From the NCBI GenBank assembly GCA_964245825.1, contig CAXTNT010000025.1:1-18032 (forward strand): a stretch of DNA of 18,032 nucleotides, read 5' to 3'. Below are positions 13,971 to 18,032 of the stretch, piece by piece. Every line of letters begins with the position of its first letter. Position 1 is the first letter of the stretch. Both the position numbers and the translations under genes were made by a program. The notes beneath the pieces are model-generated. The model saw only the letters and a program-made list of their open reading frames with translations. It made no database searches and had not been told where the DNA came from. This DNA is from CAJCIY01 sp964245825 (GTDB lineage Bacteria; Actinomycetota; Actinomycetes; Mycobacteriales; CAJCIY01).

Positions 13971-14864
13971 ATGCCCGTGAGCGACGTCCGGACGGCCGTG
14001 ATCCCCGCTGCCGGCCTCGGCACCCGCTTCCTGCCGGCCACCAAGGCTGTGCCCAAGGAGCTGCTGCCGGTCGTCGACGTGCCGGCGATCGAGTACGTGG
14101 TCGCCGAGGCGGCCGCGGCCGGACTGGCCGAGGTGCTGCTGGTGACCGGCCGCGGGAAGGTCGCGATCGTCGACCACTTCGACGCCAACCCCGGCCTCGA
14201 GGCGCTGCTCGCGGCGAAGGGCGACGACGCCCGGCTGGCCGCGATCCGTCGTTCCACCGACCTGCTGCAGGTGCACTCGGTACGCCAGGGGGAGCCCAAG
14301 GGCCTCGGACATGCGGTGCTGCAGGCCCGGGCGCACGTGGGCGACCACCCCTTCGCGGTGATGCTGGGCGACGACCTCATCGACCCCCGCGACCCGCTGC
14401 TGACGCGGATGCTGGAGGTGCAGGCCACCTACGGCGGGAGCGTCGTGGCGCTGCTGCGGGTGCCGGCCGACCAGATCCACCTCTACGGCTGCGCCGCGCT
14501 GCGCGGCGAGCCCACGGGTGATGTCGTCGACATCGCCGACCTGGTCGAGAAGCCGTCGGCGGGCGAGGCGCCCAGCGAGCTGGCGATCATCGGGCGGTAC
14601 GTGCTCTCGCCTGACATCTTCGAGGTGCTGGAGCGCACCGAGCCCGGACGGGGGGGCGAGATCCAGGTCACCGACGCGATGGCCGTGCTGGCCGCCCGGG
14701 GGGAGATGCGGGGCGTGGTGTTCGAGGGCCGGCGCTACGACACCGGCGACCGGCTGGGGTGGCTCAAGGCCACGATCCTGCTGGCCTGCGAGCGCGACGA
14801 CGTCGGCCCGCAGCTGCGGCCGTGGCTGCGCGAGTTCGTCGACACCCTGGGGCCACTGTCGTGA
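13971..14864 (+). CDS. galU: UTP-glucose-1-phosphate uridylyltransferase
   Basis: This 297-residue nucleotidyltransferase makes UDP-glucose from UTP and glucose-1-phosphate for cell-envelope glycans, trehalose and glycogen-linked pathways. The signature AAGLGTRFLPATKAVPKELL (13-32) is the nucleotide-binding and catalytic segment. GEPKGLGHAVLQA, VMLGDDLID (metal Asp) and LVEKPS are the other GalU motifs, and GRRYDTGDRLGWLKA lies near the C terminus. The length is normal. The ATG at 13971 is supported by a possible leaderless promoter; GTG 13977 would remove only two residues. The stop overlaps the start of the moeA-like gene by 4 bp, so they form one operon. The order galU, moeA, rimJ matches Rv0993-Rv0995 of M. 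tuberculosis. Confidence 0.95.
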   Translation: MPVSDVRTAVIPAAGLGTRFLPATKAVPKELLPVVDVPAIEYVVAEAAAAGLAEVLLVTGRGKVAIVDHFDANPGLEALLAAKGDDARLAAIRRSTDLLQVHSVRQGEPKGLGHAVLQARAHVGDHPFAVMLGDDLIDPRDPLLTRMLEVQATYGGSVVALLRVPADQIHLYGCAALRGEPTGDVVDIADLVEKPSAGEAPSELAIIGRYVLSPDIFEVLERTEPGRGGEIQVTDAMAVLAARGEMRGVVFEGRRYDTGDRLGWLKATILLACERDDVGPQLRPWLREFVDTLGPLS

Positions 14865-16129
14865 CCGCCGACCGGGGGAGCGCCGCCTCGGTGGCGGCTC
14901 TGACGTCCGTCGACGAGCACCTCGCCGCCGTCTTCGACGGCCTCGAGCGGCTGGAGCCGCTGGACCTCGTGCTCGCCGAGGCCCAGGGCGGCCTGCTCGC
15001 CGCGGACGTCGTGGCCCCGTACCCGCTGCCGATGTTCGACCACGCCACCACCGACGGGTACGCGGTGAAGGTCGCCGACGTCGAGCGCGCCACCCAGCAG
15101 GGGCCGGTCGTGCTGCCGGTCGTCGCGAGCATGTCGCTGGGTATCGCCGCCGTGCAACCCGGCGTCGCCGTGCGGATCGGCGCCGGCCGGCCGCTGCCCA
15201 CGGGCGCCGAGGCCGTCGTACCGGTCGAGTGGACCACGTCGGTGCCGGGCGCCGAGGCCGCGCCGCACATCGCGGTGTTGCGGGCCCCGTCGGCCGGGGG
15301 GTTCCTGCGCCGCGCCGGCGACGACGTCGCGGACGCCAGCCAGGTGCTGGCGGCGGGTACGCAGCTCGGGCCGGTGCAGATCGCGATGATGGCCTCGCTC
15401 GGCCTGGTCCGTGCCACCGTGCACCCCCGGCCGCGGGTGGTGGTGCTGGCCACCGGCGACGCGCTGCTCGAGCCCGGTGAGCCGTACCAGAACGGGCACA
15501 GCTACGACGGGGTGTCGCACGCCCTGGCCGCGGCCTGCCGGGAGGCGGGCGGTACCCCGTACCGGCTGCCGACCGTCCCGGCGACCGTCGCAGCGCTGAC
15601 GCCCGCGCTGGAGGACTACCTCATCCAGGCCGACGCGGTCCTGATCTCCGGACCCCTCACGACCGGTGCCTACGACCCGATCGTGGACGTGCTGGACCAG
15701 CTGGGACAGGTGACGGTACGGGAGGTGGCCATGGACCCCGGCGGGGTCCAGGCGGTCGGCCGGATCGGACCGGACGCCACGCCGGTGTTCGTGGTGCCCG
15801 CCGCGCCGGTGGCTGCGCTGGTGTCGTTCGAGGTGTTCGTCCGGCCGGCACTGCGGCGGTTGTTCGGGGCCGCGTCCACGCAGCGGCCGCAGGTGCCGGT
15901 GGCGATCAGCCGCGCCATCAGCTCGACGCGCGGCCGGCGTCACTACGTCCGCGCGCAGGTGCGCCACGACCCCAAGCGCGGGTACGTGGCGTTGCCGATC
16001 GGAGTGGGCTCGCAGACGCTGACCTCACTGGCGGCGGCCAACGCGCTGATCGTGGTCCCGGAGAACGCGGAGAAGGTGCCGGCGCAGACGTCGCTTCCCG
16101 CGATCCTGCTCGAGCGCCGGAGCTCCTGA
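14861..16129 (+). CDS. glp: MoeA/gephyrin-like protein with degraded catalytic motifs (Glp-like)
   Basis: This 422-residue protein has the full MoeA architecture. The N-terminal half carries DHATTDGYAV (60-69), keeping the Asp of DGYA. The molybdopterin-binding-like domain has VVVLATGDALLEPG (193-206), and a C-terminal beta domain closes the protein. Several pocket motifs deviate: the usual SGGxSxGxxD reads SGPLTTGAYD (263-272), MKPGKP reads MDPGGV (291-296), and LPGNPVS reads VPAAPVA (312-318). MoeA normally inserts molybdate into adenylylated molybdopterin. The losses, and a SepX/GlpR-like gene two positions downstream, suggest the corynebacterial Glp type instead. Glp is a gephyrin-like FtsZ partner recruited by the membrane receptor GlpR. 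The GTG start overlaps the galU stop. Residual enzymatic activity cannot be excluded. Confidence 0.78.
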   Translation: MTADRGSAASVAALTSVDEHLAAVFDGLERLEPLDLVLAEAQGGLLAADVVAPYPLPMFDHATTDGYAVKVADVERATQQGPVVLPVVASMSLGIAAVQPGVAVRIGAGRPLPTGAEAVVPVEWTTSVPGAEAAPHIAVLRAPSAGGFLRRAGDDVADASQVLAAGTQLGPVQIAMMASLGLVRATVHPRPRVVVLATGDALLEPGEPYQNGHSYDGVSHALAAACREAGGTPYRLPTVPATVAALTPALEDYLIQADAVLISGPLTTGAYDPIVDVLDQLGQVTVREVAMDPGGVQAVGRIGPDATPVFVVPAAPVAALVSFEVFVRPALRRLFGAASTQRPQVPVAISRAISSTRGRRHYVRAQVRHDPKRGYVALPIGVGSQTLTSLAAANALIVVPENAEKVPAQTSLPAILLERRSS

Positions 16130-16134
16130 GGGGC

Positions 16135-16752
16135 GTGACCGGCCCGACCACCCTGCGGTATCGCACGCTCGAGCTGCGCCCGCTGCGGCGCCGCGACGGC
16201 GGTGCCTGGCTCGAGGTGCGGCAGCGCAACGAGTCCTGGCTCGCCCCGTGGGAGGCGACGCCGCCGTACCGGCGGTCGGTCGACTGGTCGGCGCGCCACA
16301 CGCCGGCGGGCTTCGCCCAGCTGCTGCGGACCCAGCGGGCGCAGGTCAAGGCCGATACCCAGGTGTCGTACGGATGCTTCCTCGACGGCCAGCTCGTCGG
16401 CCAGGTCAGCGTCGGGGCCATCATGCGCGGCGCGTTGAACTCCGCGTACGTGGGCTACTGGGTCGACCGCGCGGTGGCGGGCCGGGGGATCACTCCGACC
16501 GCCGTCGCGCTGGTGGCCGACGAGTGCTTCGGCGGGCTGCGGCTGCACCGACTGGAGGCGAACATCAGGCCGGAGAACGTGGCGAGCCTGCGGGTGGTGG
16601 AGAAGGTCGGCTTCAGCTGCGAGGGGCGGCGGCGGCGGTACCTCGCGATCGACGGGGACTACCGCGACCACGTCGGGTACGCCCTGCTCGCCGAGGACCT
16701 GCCCGGGGGCGTGCTCTCGTCGCTGGTGGCAGCGGGCGACGCCCTGCGCTGA
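16135..16752 (+). CDS. rimJ: GNAT-family N-acetyltransferase, RimJ/RimL type
   Basis: This 205-residue GNAT enzyme uses acetyl-CoA to acetylate a protein N terminus or another amine. An N-terminal LELRPLRRRDGGAWLEVR segment is followed by WLAPWEATPP, typical of RimJ/RimL. The core has GQLVGQVSVGAI (strand 4) and VDRAVAGRGITPTAVAL, which carries the acetyl-CoA pyrophosphate loop (xGRGxx). LHRLEANIRPENVASLRVVEKVGF follows. The GTG start lies six bases after the moeA-like stop, so it belongs to that operon. The substrate is unknown; the RimJ name follows family and synteny (Rv0995) and does not prove ribosomal protein S5 acetylation. A hairpin at 16801-16820 probably ends the transcript. Confidence 0.88.
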   Translation: MTGPTTLRYRTLELRPLRRRDGGAWLEVRQRNESWLAPWEATPPYRRSVDWSARHTPAGFAQLLRTQRAQVKADTQVSYGCFLDGQLVGQVSVGAIMRGALNSAYVGYWVDRAVAGRGITPTAVALVADECFGGLRLHRLEANIRPENVASLRVVEKVGFSCEGRRRRYLAIDGDYRDHVGYALLAEDLPGGVLSSLVAAGDALR

Positions 16753-16778
16753 TCTCGGCTGGCTCGCGCGTCGGTTCA

Positions 16779-16854
16779 TCGGTGTTCGGACAGGCCGTGT
16801 CGGTCCGCGGGTGCGGACCGGCGGCTGATCGGTGCTCGGACACGCCGTGTCGGT
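16779..16854. repeat. Two 26-bp direct repeats flanking a hairpin between rimJ and the SepX-like gene
   Basis: Near-identical 26-bp copies (24 of 26 bases match) lie at 16779-16804 and 16829-16854, exactly 50 bp apart. The second contains the perfect dyad GACACG-C-CGTGTC (16839-16851); the first has a version with one mismatched pair. They lie 97 bp or more before the SepX-like start and could be protein-binding sites, which is inference. Confidence 0.7.
16801..16820 (+). terminator. Perfect 8-bp hairpin after rimJ
   Basis: CGGTCCGC and GCGGACCG pair perfectly around a GGGT loop, 49 bases after the rimJ stop. It lies largely between the two direct repeats. No U-tract follows. It may terminate the galU operon transcript or act as an operator. 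Confidence 0.5.
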
Positions 16855-16899
16855 GCGGCGCGGCGCGGCCTGCGCTCGGTAGCGTCGGGTCACTGCTCT

Positions 16900-16905
16900 T
16901 ACGCT
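16900..16905 (+). promoter_or_regulatory. Possible -10 element of the SepX-like gene
   Basis: TACGCT fits TANNNT and would give a leader of about 40 nt to the ATG at 16951. No clear -35 is visible. GGAAGG (16933-16938) is the nearest ribosome-binding sequence, 12 bases from the ATG. Confidence 0.3.
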
Positions 16906-16950
16906 CCCTGTGACCTTCCCCCGCAGGCGACTGGAAGGTTGGTGCGCGCC

Positions 16951-17862
16951 ATGAGCGCCATCGTCCTGGCCGCCCTCGTGATCATGTGGGCCGTCGTCCT
17001 GGTACCGATGTTCCTGCGCCGACACGAGCGGTCGGCCGAGCTTGCGGGGGCGACCCGTTTCGCCGGGGCGATGCACGTCCTCGCGCGCCGCCGTGGTCAC
17101 CCCGCGCCGCCGTCGGGGGAGCAGCGGGCGGCCGCGATCTCGCAGGCGCTGTCCCGCGCCCCGTCGAGGGAGCGCGCGCCAGTCGCCCCTGCTTCCGCCG
17201 CCACTTCTGCTCTGGCCTCTGCGGCTGCTCGGCGCTCGGCACGGGTGGCAGCCCGGCGGCGGGGTCTGGCGTTGATGCTCGGACTGATCGTGGTGTCGGC
17301 CGGGTGCGCCGTACTGCTCGGCGGTTGGCTGGTGTGGCTGCAGCTCGCCGTCGACCTGGTCGCCCTCGCCGGCCTCGCGCAGCTGCGTGCGAGCGCTATC
17401 AGCGATCGGTACGAGCGGACCGCGCTGTCGTCGAGGCCGCGCCCCGCGGCCCGGCTGACCACGGCGCCGGTAACGGCGCACGTCTCGCGGGCGGCCGTCG
17501 CCTCGCCGCGTGCTCCGGCTGGCGCTGCCTCTGCCTCCTCGTCTGCGGCGCCGGCGGCTGGGCGCGGCCTGGCGACCAACGTCGTGTCGCCGCCGCGGCG
17601 GGTGGCACGGCAGATCGTGTTCGACGCGGTGAGCGAGACGCCGATCGTTGAGAAGCCCCGGGTCCGCAAGGACGCCGCGCCCACGCCGGTCAAGCGCGTC
17701 GCGGCGGCCGCCCCGGACGACTTCTACGACCACCCCGACTCGCCGCTGCGACCCGAGGTGGTGCACGTACCTCTGCTCGATGCCGTGGACACCGATCCGG
17801 ACACGATGACGCGCGGTCTAGAGCTGCTCGACGGCATCCTCGACCGGGCGTCGGGCCAGTAG
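16951..17862 (+). CDS. sepX: SepX/GlpR-like actinobacterial cell-division membrane protein
   Basis: This 303-residue protein begins with a membrane segment (2-22; SAIVLAALVIMWAVVLVPMF) directly followed by a basic RRHER stretch. A cytoplasmic Ala/Arg-rich region (23-104) and two close membrane segments (about 106-125 and 127-146) follow. The long C-terminal tail is rich in Ala, Ser and Pro. Its last part, FYDHPDSPLRPEVVHVPLLD, has the look of a conserved short motif. This architecture and the position after galU, moeA-like and rimJ fit Rv0996, SepX of Streptomyces and GlpR of Corynebacterium, which help place FtsZ, DivIVA or Glp. TTG 16939 and GTG 16942 are alternative starts; I chose the ATG because the membrane segment begins there. 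Identification rests on topology and synteny. Confidence 0.72.
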   Translation: MSAIVLAALVIMWAVVLVPMFLRRHERSAELAGATRFAGAMHVLARRRGHPAPPSGEQRAAAISQALSRAPSRERAPVAPASAATSALASAAARRSARVAARRRGLALMLGLIVVSAGCAVLLGGWLVWLQLAVDLVALAGLAQLRASAISDRYERTALSSRPRPAARLTTAPVTAHVSRAAVASPRAPAGAASASSSAAPAAGRGLATNVVSPPRRVARQIVFDAVSETPIVEKPRVRKDAAPTPVKRVAAAAPDDFYDHPDSPLRPEVVHVPLLDAVDTDPDTMTRGLELLDGILDRASGQ

Positions 17863-17901
17863 TCCGCAGCGCCCGGGCTGGTAGCCTGACTGTCCCCGTC
17901 A

Positions 17902-17975
17902 GGGGCTGTGGCGCAGTCCGGTAGCGCACCTCGTTCGCATCGAGGGGGTCAGGGGTTCGAATCCCCTCAGCTCCA
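17902..17975 (+). tRNA. tRNA-Ala (anticodon CGC)
   Basis: This 74-nt cloverleaf has a 7-bp acceptor, GGGGCTG with CAGCTCC (one G-U pair). The D arm GCGC/GCGC is followed by anticodon stem CCTCG/CGAGG with loop TTCGCAT, giving CGC. The T arm AGGGG-TTCGAAT-CCCCT is perfect. The discriminator is A and CCA is not encoded. TAGCCT (17882-17887) is a possible -10. It reads GCG codons, which are abundant here. Confidence 0.95.
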
Positions 17976-18032
17976 CTTTGTGATGTCTCGAGACATCGTT
18001 CGCACGTGTCTCGGGTGATAGTTCACACCTTC
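17976..18032. mobile_element. Possible end of an insertion element (palindrome plus tandem motif) beside tRNA-Ala
   Basis: Seven bases after the tRNA there is a perfect 16-bp palindrome, GATGTCTCGAGACATC (17982-17997). A 22-bp motif beginning TGTCTCG occurs at 17984-18005 and again at 18007-18028, with 17 of 22 bases identical. Its lower GC content differs from the neighbouring genes. From memory, similar GTCTCGAGACATC repeats precede IS481-family transposase genes in actinobacteria. No transposase is visible before the window ends, so this is tentative. Confidence 0.4.

Overview
The window comes from a high-GC actinobacterium. The evidence is GC-rich codon use, frequent GTG/TTG starts, GTGA stop-start overlaps, tRNAs without encoded CCA, a class II HelD-type protein, and a gene block (mscL ... 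FmdB-like, 5-FCL | galU, moeA-like, rimJ, sepX-like) that I recall as also clustered around Rv0985c-Rv0996 of Mycobacterium tuberculosis. I cannot place it below the phylum/class level from sequence alone.

Left part (1-1146), accessory in character and visibly less GC-rich. A truncated rifamycin ADP-ribosyltransferase gene (arr) runs off the left edge. It is divergent from a Phd/VapC toxin-antitoxin pair, and the short gap between them carries three CGCTA repeats at exactly 11-bp spacing. A tRNA-Arg(CCU) gene ends against this module, as expected for an integration-site tRNA.

1194-7013, minus strand. A HelD/HelR-like RNA-polymerase-associated helicase-like ATPase is followed 24 bp later by a sedolisin (S53) protease without a recognisable pro-domain. 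A second secreted sedolisin with a full pro-domain follows, then a strong hairpin terminator. HelR-type proteins and Arr both give rifamycin tolerance, so their proximity is notable.

7031-8421, plus strand. This holds a DedA/VTT-type membrane protein with a degenerate motif, a cold-shock protein with a TTG start and a clear terminator, and a 58-residue charged protein.

8454-11795, minus strand. The genes, read in transcription order, are 5-formyltetrahydrofolate cyclo-ligase, an FmdB/Ruc-like zinc-ribbon protein with a repeat-encoded Ser/Gly tail, methylthioadenosine phosphorylase translationally coupled to a SAF-domain membrane protein, and MscL with a C-terminal CxxC...CxxC knuckle.

11882-17862, plus strand. 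A membrane HAMP-GAF-GGDEF diguanylate cyclase comes first. It is followed by galU, a MoeA-like protein with degraded molybdopterin-pocket motifs (Glp-like), a RimJ/RimL acetyltransferase, and a SepX/GlpR-like triple-spanning membrane protein. The MoeA-like plus SepX/GlpR pair probably forms a cell-division module rather than a molybdenum-cofactor pathway. Direct repeats and a hairpin separate the SepX-like gene from the upstream operon. The window closes with tRNA-Ala(CGC), immediately followed by a perfect 16-bp palindrome and a degenerate 23-bp-period repeat that look like the end of a mobile element.
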